Source: Timaviella obliquedivisa GSE-PSE-MK23-08B
GTDB lineage: Bacteria > Cyanobacteriota > Cyanobacteriia > Elainellales > Elainellaceae
NCBI GenBank assembly: GCA_019358855.1
Contig: JAHHII010000006.1
Span: forward strand, 124,001-188,000
Direction: 5' to 3'
Length of the DNA: 64,000 bases
Both the position numbers and the translations under genes were made by a program. The notes under the pieces are model-generated. The model was given only the letters and a program-made list of their open reading frames with translations. It searched no databases and was not told where the DNA came from. This document shows positions 8,239 to 16,432 of this stretch, piece by piece; the stretch's first letter is position 1; each line of letters begins with the position of its first letter.

Positions 8239-8736
8239 TTATGAAACTTCACCCCGAGGAAAGGTGTCATGACTGCCCGCCCGGATTAGCAGCCAGCCCA
8301 CGAGCAGCAAAAGAACACCGCCAAATAGCAAGAAACCTAAGTCAAAGGGCAGCTTGTTGGTTGCATATTCATAAACATGATGAATGCCAAGAATTTGATG
8401 GTTAATAATGCCCTCGACCAAGTTGAACAAGCCCCATCCGGCAATGAGTGAACCTAGTAAAATCTTGCCCGACCACGGCACGTTACGCTGCTGTCCAGCG
8501 CGAAAAAGTAAATAAAGACCAACAGCGACCATAACGAATACCGCTGCATGGAAATAACCGTCCCATGTCATGTTGATTTTGGCATTTACTAAAGTATCGG
8601 GTGGGAAGCGGCTAGAGAGCATATTATGAACTTGCAGAATTTGATGCAGAACAATGCCGTCCACAAAACCGCCTAAGCCAATGCCCAGAAAAATGCCAGC
8701 CAAAACCAACGGTCTGCGGTGTAAGTTGTCTGCCAT
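8239..8736 (-). CDS. DUF2243 four-helix membrane protein
   Basis: 165 residues with four hydrophobic helices. The two halves each carry the family pattern GLGGFVDGIVLHQILQVHNM and GLFNLVEGIINHQILGIHHV, an internal duplication with paired His residues at equivalent places in the membrane, which suggests metal or heme contact. The function of DUF2243 is unknown. The ATG at 8736 is preceded by AAAGGAGAAGAAT, a good ribosome-binding site. It stands alone, with 73 bp to the THUMP methyltransferase gene downstream. Confidence 0.85.
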   Translation of the reverse strand: MADNLHRRPLVLAGIFLGIGLGGFVDGIVLHQILQVHNMLSSRFPPDTLVNAKINMTWDGYFHAAVFVMVAVGLYLLFRAGQQRNVPWSGKILLGSLIAGWGLFNLVEGIINHQILGIHHVYEYATNKLPFDLGFLLFGGVLLLLVGWLLIRAGSHDTFPRGEVS

Positions 8737-8868
8737 TATTCTTCTCCTTTGCGGATTGTTTTATGGATACATGAATCGCTTTCATTTTCATCGAAGCCTG
8801 TATTCTAGCGGAGTTTGAAAACGAAAGAAGCCGGTAAAAAAGGGCGATCGCTCTCAGCGTAACAGTCA

Positions 8869-8920
8869 CAACATTGTTGAATAGGAGTATGAATCTGCTC
8901 AAAGCCCCTTTCTTTCAGGA
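8869..8920 (+). repeat. Dispersed CCCCTTTC repeat, 5' part (truncated)
   Basis: This segment (TATGAATCTGCTCAAAGCCC core, then CTTTC.TTCAGGA) is nearly the same as 9048-9099. It stops abruptly where the type C MITE begins. Related copies occur at 18562, 30558 and, reversed, at 33995. It lies in the 610-bp spacer 8737-9346, which holds only repeats. Confidence 0.7.
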
Positions 8921-8924
8921 CATA

Positions 8925-9038
8925 AGGAGATTTCCGAATCAGAATATACCCGTGGGGCAGGCATCTTGCCTGCATACTGCTTTCAATGCAGGCAAGATGC
9001 CTGCCCCACAAAGGGATTTTAATTGATGGAAATCTCCT
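8925..9038. repeat. MITE-like element, type C, with a 24-bp perfect hairpin
   Basis: About 114 bp bounded by inverted repeats AGGAGATTTCC (8925-8935) and GGAAATCTCCT (9028-9038). Inside, 8952-8975 and 8986-9009 are perfect 24-bp inverted arms (core GGCAGGCATCTTGCCTGC) around a 10-nt loop. There is no coding capacity. It sits between two partial copies of the CCCCTTTC repeat, consistent with insertion into that repeat or with a composite repeat block. Confidence 0.75.
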
Positions 9039-9047
9039 AAAATGCAT

Positions 9048-9204
9048 CAACATTATTGAACAAGAGTATGAATCTGCTCAAAGCCCCTTTCCTTTAGGAG
9101 AGGGGTTTGGGGAGAGGTCGCTCTCACTGCGTTGCTAACTCAACCTAACCCCTAACCCCTTCCCTACGAGGGCAGGGGAACCGGATCTTTATACCTTCAT
9201 TCAG
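9048..9204 (+). repeat. Dispersed CCCCTTTC repeat, fuller copy
   Basis: Begins CAACATTATTGAACAAGAG, carries the core AAAGCCCCTTTCCTTTAGGA, then GGAGAGGTC and a second CCCTAACCCC / GAGGGCAGGGG stem, and ends near CATTCAGCAACG. The right end is roughly the inverse of the left end (TTGCTGAATGAAG against TTATTGAACAAG), so this may also be a non-autonomous mobile element. The boundaries are approximate. Confidence 0.55.
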
Positions 9205-9346
9205 CAACGCCAATGCATCTCATTAAGAAGCTGGGAATCAGAATCATTTTGAGCAGCGCTAAATTGCAGTCGGAAAATTCAGTTTTCCTTATTTAGGGCG
9301 AAAGATTGATTCAGAGTAGCGTTCAGAGCACCGGAACGTCCCAGTT

Positions 9347-10657
9347 TTAATTCCGCCCCGTGGTCGATAGCCCTTCCACAATCACTGACGGCGTATAGCA
9401 CGAACCATTCCAATCGGCATCGCCTCCCAACTCCACCAAATTTTTTAGAGCCGTGTAGACATTGCCTGCAACCATTGTATCTTTCACTCGCCCCGCAATC
9501 TCGCCTTGCTCAATCCGGTACCCTAACTCCACATTGACCGAAAACTCTCCAGAAATACCTGCTCCACCCCCTAGCATTTGGTCAACCACAATGCCTTGCT
9601 CTAAGGTGCCAATTAAATCGGGGAGCGATCGCGTTCCCGACTCAACAATCAAATTAAATAATCCTGGCGTTGGATAGCTTCCTAACCCCGAACGAAAACC
9701 ATTGCCTGTAGTGCCGCTAGTCAGCGCCCGTCCGACAGTGCGATCGGTATAGAAAAGCTGGAGTACGCCCTCTTTTATGAAGGTAATGGGCTGAGTCGGC
9801 GTGCCTTCATCATCAAAAGGACAGCTAAACGGCCCGGCATCGGGCTGTTGTGACAGAGTAAGGGCAGATGAGGTAATGGGTTCTCCTAGGCGATCGCCCC
9901 AGGGCGAAGCCTTCTCCACCACCTGTTTACCATTCATCGCTGCCTGCACAGTGCCCCAAAGCATATCTGCCGCTTTAGACGTGAACAAGACAGGCACTCG
10001 TCCGGCGGGTGGAGCGGCATTCTTTTGTGCCCATTCCAAACGCTGCATAACTTGCTGAGCTAGCACCACAGGGTCAAGCCGTCCGCGCTGGGTCTGACCA
10101 TCCGAAACGCTCAAAAAGTCGTCTCCTCGCACCCACTCTGCCGAGAGGTAGCAACTGAGGGTGGTGTCGGTGTAGCCACAGTCTAAGCCGTTGGAATTGA
10201 GCAGACGGATGGTTTCTATGTCGCATTCCCACTCAGAGTCGCAGAGCAACTCGGCGTTAAACTCTCGCAGCAGGGCGATTGCCTCTTTGCCCCATTCCAC
10301 CAGTTGGTTAACGCTAACTTCTTTGCCAAGGTTAGGATAGTGAGCCTGGGAGGCGGGTGATAGCTCAATGGTTTCAGGTTCGTTAAGTTGACTAATGGCG
10401 ATCGCCCGTTCCACTAATGCCTGCGGCTCAACCGGACCATAGGCAACAGCTAAACCAGGGCAACCTTCTCGCCAGAGCCTGAGGGCAATTCCTTCTGCCT
10501 GAGAACTTTCTAGTTGCTTAAGTCGATTGGCTTCAAAAAAAACAGGACGAGACAAAGACTGCGACTGAAAAACCTCTGCCGCCCCAGCACCCGATCGCAT
10601 TGCCAGTTCCAGCAATTGCTCTGCCATTAATTCCTGTTGTGACTGATCAGGATTCAT
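9347..10657 (-). CDS. TldD/PmbA family metalloprotease-like protein
   Basis: 436 residues. The start ELAMRSGAGAAEVF followed by SSQAEGIALRLWREG is the typical PmbA/TldE N-terminus. The C-terminal half has VLFTSKAADMLWGTVQAAMNG, PDAGPFSCPFDDEGTP and LGGGAGISGEFSVNVELGY. The TldD/TldE pair degrades unfolded peptides and matures some RiPPs; TldE/PmbA is the non-catalytic partner, while TldD carries the HExxxH zinc site. No HExxxH is evident here, so the PmbA side is more likely. No tldD partner is in view. Confidence 0.88.
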   Translation of the reverse strand: MNPDQSQQELMAEQLLELAMRSGAGAAEVFQSQSLSRPVFFEANRLKQLESSQAEGIALRLWREGCPGLAVAYGPVEPQALVERAIAISQLNEPETIELSPASQAHYPNLGKEVSVNQLVEWGKEAIALLREFNAELLCDSEWECDIETIRLLNSNGLDCGYTDTTLSCYLSAEWVRGDDFLSVSDGQTQRGRLDPVVLAQQVMQRLEWAQKNAAPPAGRVPVLFTSKAADMLWGTVQAAMNGKQVVEKASPWGDRLGEPITSSALTLSQQPDAGPFSCPFDDEGTPTQPITFIKEGVLQLFYTDRTVGRALTSGTTGNGFRSGLGSYPTPGLFNLIVESGTRSLPDLIGTLEQGIVVDQMLGGGAGISGEFSVNVELGYRIEQGEIAGRVKDTMVAGNVYTALKNLVELGGDADWNGSCYTPSVIVEGLSTTGRN

Positions 10658-10797
10658 AGTATTCAGGACTCATAGTACTCAGAACTCATCGTATGCACCG
10701 CTGCTTTACGTACTGAAAATTTTGCCATTGATCTTGGGGTAAACTGCCTCTTAATCTTTTCAAAAACCCCTCAATCTTTTCAAGAATAGAAGCGACT

Positions 10798-11658
10798 TTA
10801 CGCCAGCTTAAGTTCTTGCATCAGCCAGAATCCTGCGAACGCTTCCGAGTTTTGGTCAGCCTGCACAGCCACAAAATGGACCTGATTAGCCTCTAGTTTT
10901 TTGGCTTCAAACCCTTTAACTTCCGCTTGCAACTCAGCAGTGGGCAGGTTTGCCAAAACCCAAGAGTCATTGGCTCCCGTTTCTAGGACAAGCTGAGGCG
11001 GAGAGGGATTGAACCGTAAAAACGCTAGCTCTAATCCTGACATCCAGGCGGCTAGAGGCAGCGCCCGAGACGAGAAAATAATTAAGCCAGGGATAGGCGT
11101 ATGGGGTGAGAGGTCAAACATTTCGGGCGGGAAAGATTCGCTAAAGCCAATCTCCCACTCTGGCATTTCAGCAAACGCCGAAGTTTCGAGGGTGACAAAT
11201 GCCCAACGTTCGCCAAGAAGGGCATCGGGGAGTGCCTGAGCGGGCACCTCTGGCAGGATGACGGAAGGATTCACGACAACCTGATAGTTTTCCATTGCTG
11301 GATAAACGCGCGTCATGCGTTCTTGAATCCATTGGTTAAGCGCCAGAGTCCGACGGCTAGGAGATGCCAGAATGCCTGTGTCGGCACACGCTTTGGTAAT
11401 CATGTTATTCATTTGGCGGCGAAAGAAGCGAACCCGATCGGGCGGCTGAGGAGCTTGGGCGATCGCCTTCTCAAGTGCTGCTTTCAGCCAGACTGAGTTA
11501 ACTTCTGTGTTGCTACAAAATTGGGAGTAGCGGAAGAGGGAATCAGGCTGAGTGCGAACATCAAGGGGACTTTCGCAAATAAGCACTTCCCAGAGTTTTT
11601 TCTGCCCTGCATCAAGGACAGGGCGCGAGTAAAAATCTAACTCCCAAATGGTAGTCAT
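10798..11658 (-). CDS. Tab2/Atab2 family RNA-binding protein
   Basis: 286 residues starting TTIWELDFYSRPVLDAGQKK, the family signature, followed by KLWEVLICESP, FFRRQMNNMITKAC and the C-terminal LELAFLRFNPSPPQLVLETG. In Chlamydomonas and Arabidopsis, Tab2/Atab2 binds plastid mRNA and is needed for translation of photosystem I mRNA (psaB) or of both photosystems. In cyanobacteria the role is presumed similar (inference). ATG at 11658. No operon partner is evident. Confidence 0.88.
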   Translation of the reverse strand: MTTIWELDFYSRPVLDAGQKKLWEVLICESPLDVRTQPDSLFRYSQFCSNTEVNSVWLKAALEKAIAQAPQPPDRVRFFRRQMNNMITKACADTGILASPSRRTLALNQWIQERMTRVYPAMENYQVVVNPSVILPEVPAQALPDALLGERWAFVTLETSAFAEMPEWEIGFSESFPPEMFDLSPHTPIPGLIIFSSRALPLAAWMSGLELAFLRFNPSPPQLVLETGANDSWVLANLPTAELQAEVKGFEAKKLEANQVHFVAVQADQNSEAFAGFWLMQELKLA

Positions 11659-11876
11659 GGTGTATGGATGAAATTGACAACGGATGGCTTGATCATACGC
11701 CTAAGCGTAGAGCATTAGAAATAAAAATAACGAGTTCTTAAAGTAGTGTCTAGGGCGGTTTTCAGAACACGACTCACAGCATTACATCTCTACACACTGG
11801 GAGTTCCGAGTGCTAAAATAGATACATCGAAGAACGATAAAGTCAACCTTATTTTATCTATCCCAGAGAACGCTTA

Positions 11877-12218
11877 ATGAACTCTCAGTTAATCAACGAT
11901 AGCACGATTCAAGGCACGTTGAGCGAAGCTGCAACTCAACTAAAAAACCACTTCATTCGAGAAGAGGGAAGTGCATACTCTGTTGAAGATCTACAGCAAG
12001 CTTTGAGCAACTGGCTAGAACTCTCTGTTGAATCACTTCTGGATGATGTTTTGTTCCATGTCTTAGAAGGCGATCGCGCCTATGCATTTAACCGTCGTGC
12101 GTTTGAGTTGGAAATGCAAAGGCTTCAGACTGCTCAGTCAGAGCAGCCGTCTCAAAACGCTTCTGAGTCTACTTCTGAGCCTATTTCTAAAGTTACAGAT
12201 AGTCAGGTTGCAGCCTAG
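11877..12218 (+). CDS. Unknown small acidic protein, first gene of a two-gene unit
   Basis: 113 residues, predicted mostly helical. It begins with a Gln/Asn-rich segment, contains DLQQALSNWLELSVESLLDDV and ends in a Ser/Thr/Gln-rich disordered tail. No membrane helix or signal is visible. A TAAAAT hexamer about 60 bp upstream could be its -10. The next gene starts 42 bp downstream and a terminator-like hairpin follows, so the two look like one transcription unit. I do not recognise the family. Confidence 0.55.
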   Translation: MNSQLINDSTIQGTLSEAATQLKNHFIREEGSAYSVEDLQQALSNWLELSVESLLDDVLFHVLEGDRAYAFNRRAFELEMQRLQTAQSEQPSQNASESTSEPISKVTDSQVAA

Positions 12219-12260
12219 AGATTCTTACAAATTTTAGCCGTGTTTCCTCCAACAATCACC

Positions 12261-12614
12261 ATGAAACTTTTCGATTATCCCACCGCGATCGCCCAACAAC
12301 AGCGTCAATTACTTCAAACCGAGCAACATATCCGCAGGCTTCAAGATATTCTTAATCATTTAACGGCTGCCATTGATACCTCGATCGCCTTCGACCCAGA
12401 CTTTAAAAATGATGCTCAGCGTAAAGCCAGACGAGTTGAAATGATGGCATCTGCTGAGTATCGTAAAGCCGTCGCAAACCTGCTAATTGCCCAAGACAAG
12501 CGCACCGAAATTGAGATCGATTTAAACCTACTGCGCAACCAGCTTTCTATCCTCAAGCTAGAAATGCGAGAGACTATCACGAACCGCGAACTTCAACTCG
12601 TTGATGCCGCCTAA
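12261..12614 (+). CDS. Unknown coiled-coil protein, second gene of a two-gene unit
   Basis: About 117 residues from the ATG at 12261 (MKLFDYPTAIAQQQRQLLQ); a GTG at 12240 would add 7 unlikely residues. Two long heptad-like helices (residues about 8-35 and 70-108) flank a conserved-looking FDPDFKNDAQRKARRVE block. There is no Cys/His cluster and no membrane segment. The family resembles small cyanobacterial proteins of unknown role, but I cannot name it. It lies 42 bp behind the acidic-protein gene, with a terminator 48 bp after the stop. Confidence 0.55.
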   Translation: MKLFDYPTAIAQQQRQLLQTEQHIRRLQDILNHLTAAIDTSIAFDPDFKNDAQRKARRVEMMASAEYRKAVANLLIAQDKRTEIEIDLNLLRNQLSILKLEMRETITNRELQLVDAA

Positions 12615-12662
12615 TTTACAGCCTAATTTCCATTCAAGGCGTGCCATTTAAGCGCTACCCTT

Positions 12663-12696
12663 ATCCCTGGCTTCTTAAAGAAACTAGGGATCTTTT
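12663..12696 (+). terminator. Rho-independent-type terminator
   Basis: ATCCCT (12663-12668) pairs with AGGGAT (12686-12691), with an inner TTCTT/AAGAA stem, followed by CTTTT. It lies 48 bp after the stop of the unknown two-gene unit and is oriented for it. Confidence 0.6.
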
Positions 12697-12785
12697 GATG
12701 CTCTCTTACATAGATCTATTTTCTACCGACGAACTCGTCCCCACATCCGCTATAATCCCGTAGCTATGGCGTTACCTTCTCACTC

Positions 12786-13745
12786 ATGACTGCTAAACGA
12801 ATCTTTATGACAGGTGCCAGTGGATGCATTGGTCACTATATTGCCGATGCTCTAATCCGTGACACAACCCACGACTTATTTCTGTTTGTTAGAGATCCCC
12901 AAAAGCCGAAGTTTGATTACAATGCTCGTCCTGGAGTCACGATCATTCAAGGCGATATGCATGATATTGAGCAGGTCGGCAGGCTCTTGAAAACAATAGA
13001 CATTGCCATTTTGGCAGCGACCTCTTGGGGCGGGGCGATCGAAACGCAAGACATTAATGTGGTTAAAACAATTCGGCTGATGAATCTGCTAGATCTGGAG
13101 GTGTGTCAGCAGGTTTTATATTTTTCGACTGCCAGCATTTTAGGGCGAGACAATCAACCGTTGCTGGAAGCCGGAGACATTGGCACAGACTACATTAAAT
13201 CGAAATACCAATGCCATCAACAGTTGGCAAAGTTGGCGATCGCCCCCAAAATTACGACACTCTTCCCTACCCTAGTCTTTGGTGGAGATGAGCAAAAACC
13301 CTACTCTCACATTTCTGCCGGCATCGGCGACATTGTTAAATGGATGAATCTCATTCGCTTTTTTCAAGCCGATGGCAGCTTCCACTTTCTCCATGCCAAA
13401 GACATTGCCCAAGTTGTGCTGTGTCTGCTAGAGCATCCTCCTGAGCTAGATGATCCTCACGAATTTGTCTTAGGCAACCCGGCATTGACCGCCGACCAAG
13501 CCATTGCCGAAATCTGCGCTTACCTCAAAAAATCAATTCTGTTTCAAATTCCGCTATCCATTCACTGGGCAAATTTCTTTATTAAAGTATTCCGCATTCA
13601 AATGGCGGAGTGGGATCGGTTCTGCATTGAGTATCGGCATTTCACCTATGCCCATCCAGTCAGTCCGAGTAGTTTTGGGCTAAGCGGCTACTGCCCAACA
13701 GTAAAGGATCTGCTGCGGATTAGTGGAATTCCAGCCGGGCGTTAA
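12786..13745 (+). CDS. NAD-dependent epimerase/dehydratase (extended SDR)
   Basis: 319 residues with the extended-SDR nucleotide motif RIFMTGASGCIGHYIADAL at residues 5-23 (TGxxGxxG type) and later GDMHD and AILAATSWG. The usual YxxxK is seen as YIKSKYQCHQ (about residues 136-145), with STASILG as the Ser strand. HAKDIAQVVLCLLEHP is the typical C-terminal strand. The substrate is unknown; nucleotide-sugar or quinone-type relatives exist. ATG at 12786. It converges on the DUF255 gene with a 13-bp gap. Confidence 0.85.
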   Translation: MTAKRIFMTGASGCIGHYIADALIRDTTHDLFLFVRDPQKPKFDYNARPGVTIIQGDMHDIEQVGRLLKTIDIAILAATSWGGAIETQDINVVKTIRLMNLLDLEVCQQVLYFSTASILGRDNQPLLEAGDIGTDYIKSKYQCHQQLAKLAIAPKITTLFPTLVFGGDEQKPYSHISAGIGDIVKWMNLIRFFQADGSFHFLHAKDIAQVVLCLLEHPPELDDPHEFVLGNPALTADQAIAEICAYLKKSILFQIPLSIHWANFFIKVFRIQMAEWDRFCIEYRHFTYAHPVSPSSFGLSGYCPTVKDLLRISGIPAGR

Positions 13746-13758
13746 CCCACAAGAATGC

Positions 13759-15822
13759 TTAAAAGCTGTGGACTAAACTTTGCTGAATTTGCGTTTGCAT
13801 CTGCTCTATGCTCATCGCAGGTTCTTGGCAACTCAACCCCTGACAAACCAGTCCAACTGCACCTGCTGGCAACTCTGGCGTTAACTGCTGCATCACCGTG
13901 GGTAGGTAATGTCGTTCTAAACCAACCGTTGCCCGAATACGCACAAGCGTCGGGTTAGAAAGCCAGTCGAGGGCAGAGAAGAGACTGGGACAAGCCTGAG
14001 GCGATTCTTGCATGATCCGCGCGAATGACTGAAGCGCTTGTTCAGCCCGATCGCGGTACGACAAATCTTCAGTGGCAAGGGCAAGGCGTATGAGGTTGGC
14101 GATCGCCACACCATTGGCTGAGGGTGTGGCAGTATCATCAAAGCTGCGCTCCCGAACGACCAAATTAGCGCTGGCATCAGTGTTGTAATAACCGCCTTCG
14201 ATGCTCCACAAAAACTCATCGAATTCAGCCTGAACCTGGGTAGCATGGCTCAGCCAGTCGTTGGAGGTCGAGGTAAAGAGAGAGGCTTGGTCGAGGTCGA
14301 GGAGAGCCTTAATAAACAGAGCATAGTCTTCAGATTGGGCAATAACAGCGGGGTTGCCATTATAGTTAAGACGATGAAAGCGACCCCTTGAACCAGTCTC
14401 AGAGTGAGCGTCCTGCCATTGTTGATCTAGAATAAACTGTGCAGATTGGGCAGCAAGATCAAAATACTCTGGTTTTTGAAAGACAACCGAGGCTCTGGCT
14501 AAACCCGAAATCATGAGGCTGTTCCAAGCCACGATCATTTTAGTGTCGGTAACTGGAGGAATACGTCCTGCCCAAGGATAGGTTTTGGCGTCTTGGTTGT
14601 TGCGGGCGGGTGGAAATGTTGCAATATTTGCTGCGCCGTAGCGAATGATAAACAGCTTTTGTAGAGAAGCTTCTATCGTTTCAGAAAACGCTTCAGACCG
14701 CTGACGTTGGAGAACTATCTTACCCTCAAAATTGCCTCCAGGCGTGATGTTGAAGTGAGTTTTAAGTTCTGCTAATTCATTGGCAGTCAGAATCTGTTCC
14801 AGTTCTTGATAACTCCAGACATAGAAGTTGCCTTCTTCAGGCTCAACATCTTCGGGAGTGGCAAAATTATCGGCATCTTGGGCGGCGTAGAAGTAGCCCT
14901 GGGGAGCCATCATTTCGCGCTTCAGCCAGGTAACCGTGTGGGCGATCGCCCGTTCAAAGGCTGGCTCTTGAACACCTACGCTCCACAAATCAGCAAGATA
15001 TTCAACAATTTGCCCATTGTCGTACAGCATTTTTTCAAAGTGAGGAACCGTCCAAGTAGAATCAACCGTATAACGATGAAAGCCACCGCCCACAGCGTCA
15101 AAAATTCCACCTAATGCCATATCCAGCCCTCGCTGCCGACAGATTGCCAGGGCATCGTAGCGAGAGGTTGGGAAATTAAAGCGACTTAACCTCAAGGCAG
15201 TTGCTGCATAAGGAATCATGGGAAAACTGGGACCCATCCCTCTAGAGCTAAGAATACCGGCGCTATACTCCAAACCATTGCGCAACAGGTCATTACTCAA
15301 ATCACTGATGCCTAGGATTGCCCTTTGCTGGAGGCGATCGAAAATTTCCCCTTTTATAGTTTGTAGCTTCTCAGTTTCAGTGTCATAAAAGTGGCGAATG
15401 GCTTGCAGGGTTTGCAAAAATCCGGGTCTGCCGTACTTAGGGTCTACCGGAAAGTAAGTACCGCCATAAAAGGGGAGGCGATCGTCGGGCGATAGAAAAA
15501 TATTGAGAGGCCAGCCGCCTTGTCCGGTCATCGCTTGCAACGCCTGCATATAAATGCTGTCGATGTCGGGACGTTCTTCGCGGTCAACTTTAATGGGTAA
15601 AAAGTTGGCGTTCATGTAATCGGCGATCGCTTCGTCAGAAAAAGCCTCGCCTTCCATGACAGTGCACCAATGGCAGCTAGAGTAACCAATAGATAAAAAG
15701 ATTGGCTTATTCTCTTGACGGGCTTTTTCCAAAGCTTCTTCCCCCCAAGACCACCAATCAATTGGATTTTCAGCGTGTTTCCGCAAGTATAGGCTTTGAG
15801 ATTGAGCAAGACGATTAGTCAT
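13759..15822 (-). CDS. DUF255 thioredoxin-like / glycosidase-fold protein (YyaL/SPATA20 type)
   Basis: 687 residues. The N-terminal thioredoxin-like domain has [16 protein letters not shown], then [18 protein letters not shown] with a CxxC pair (about residues 49-52) and [11 protein letters not shown]. The rest is an (alpha/alpha) barrel with [13 protein letters not shown] and [21 protein letters not shown], as in bacterial YyaL and mammalian SPATA20. The biochemical role is unsettled. The length matches the family. Start ATG at 15822. Confidence 0.92.
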   Translation of the reverse strand: MTNRLAQSQSLYLRKHAENPIDWWSWGEEALEKARQENKPIFLSIGYSSCHWCTVMEGEAFSDEAIADYMNANFLPIKVDREERPDIDSIYMQALQAMTGQGGWPLNIFLSPDDRLPFYGGTYFPVDPKYGRPGFLQTLQAIRHFYDTETEKLQTIKGEIFDRLQQRAILGISDLSNDLLRNGLEYSAGILSSRGMGPSFPMIPYAATALRLSRFNFPTSRYDALAICRQRGLDMALGGIFDAVGGGFHRYTVDSTWTVPHFEKMLYDNGQIVEYLADLWSVGVQEPAFERAIAHTVTWLKREMMAPQGYFYAAQDADNFATPEDVEPEEGNFYVWSYQELEQILTANELAELKTHFNITPGGNFEGKIVLQRQRSEAFSETIEASLQKLFIIRYGAANIATFPPARNNQDAKTYPWAGRIPPVTDTKMIVAWNSLMISGLARASVVFQKPEYFDLAAQSAQFILDQQWQDAHSETGSRGRFHRLNYNGNPAVIAQSEDYALFIKALLDLDQASLFTSTSNDWLSHATQVQAEFDEFLWSIEGGYYNTDASANLVVRERSFDDTATPSANGVAIANLIRLALATEDLSYRDRAEQALQSFARIMQESPQACPSLFSALDWLSNPTLVRIRATVGLERHYLPTVMQQLTPELPAGAVGLVCQGLSCQEPAMSIEQMQTQIQQSLVHSF

Positions 15823-16012
15823 AAAAAAGCCCGATGCACCTTAATAAAACGTTATCAACCAAATCACCTGATTAATAAACAGTATCACGCTGATAATGAC
15901 TCAATTACTCTCGTAAGAGAGAGGAAAACCGTCATTTACGAGCCGTTTTTCCGAACCTTCTTCCTTTGAAATTTCCTGAGATTTTTACATTTTGCTCGCT
16001 AAAATTAAAGAT

Positions 16013-16091
16013 AAGAACGAGCGTCTCTTTAATGAGATGTCTCGCTCCTCACACCTAAACCGTTCCTGGTCAAAAGCTGGGAACTTTTTTT
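16013..16091 (+). ncRNA. yfr1: Yfr1 (cyanobacterial functional RNA 1)
   Basis: The layout matches Yfr1. A 5' stem-loop comes first: 16018-16027 pairs with 16034-16044, about 10 bp with one bulged base, around a 6-nt loop. Next comes the single-stranded core CTCCTCACAC (16045-16054). A 3' terminator hairpin follows (GTTCCTGG at 16062-16069 with CTGGGAAC at 16077-16084) with seven T (16085-16091). Yfr1 is a short trans-acting regulatory RNA found across cyanobacteria, and the CTCCTCACAC core is its known target-pairing site. A TAAAAT at 16000-16005 is a plausible -10. The exact 5' end is estimated. Confidence 0.85.
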
Positions 16092-16132
16092 ATGGGCTTG
16101 ATTCTGGGCTTGATTGGCGAATCAGCCATTGG

Positions 16133-16423
16133 TCAAACTCTGCGATCGCCTTGCTCTAAATTAACAAGGTCAAACTTTCACTAGGCAGGCATGACTAAGG
16201 CAAGCTGCTGATGGGCTTGCCACAACGCCTCATCTGAAATACCGCTGACAGCCAAATCAAGATCAGATTGCCAGTGCCATGGAGCATCACCTCGAAGAGA
16301 ACCAAATAGAATTATCTTGGTTGCCCCAAAATCTTGCCTCAAAATTTGGGCGCATTGTTCTGCCACCGCGATCGCTTCTTGACGACGGCGTTCTAGTAAA
16401 TCGGGCGAATAGACTGGCATCAT
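16133..16423 (-). pseudogene. Decayed nucleotidyltransferase (MNT-type) gene
   Basis: The open part (16181-16423, 80 aa) has the nucleotidyltransferase motif ILFGSLRGDAPWHWQSDLDL (GSxR..., then DxD), as in MNT/MntA proteins. It ends in VMPA followed by two adjacent in-frame stops (TAG TGA), beyond which the same frame resumes KFDLVNLEQGDRRV, the expected next strand of the domain. Another frame then reads AIAEFDQWLIRQ. So the gene looks inactivated by stops and a frameshift. No HEPN partner gene is adjacent. It lies 9 bp after the carboxypeptidase start side... of its neighbour's stop, in the same direction. Confidence 0.6.
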
Positions 16424-16432
16424 ATCCCAATC

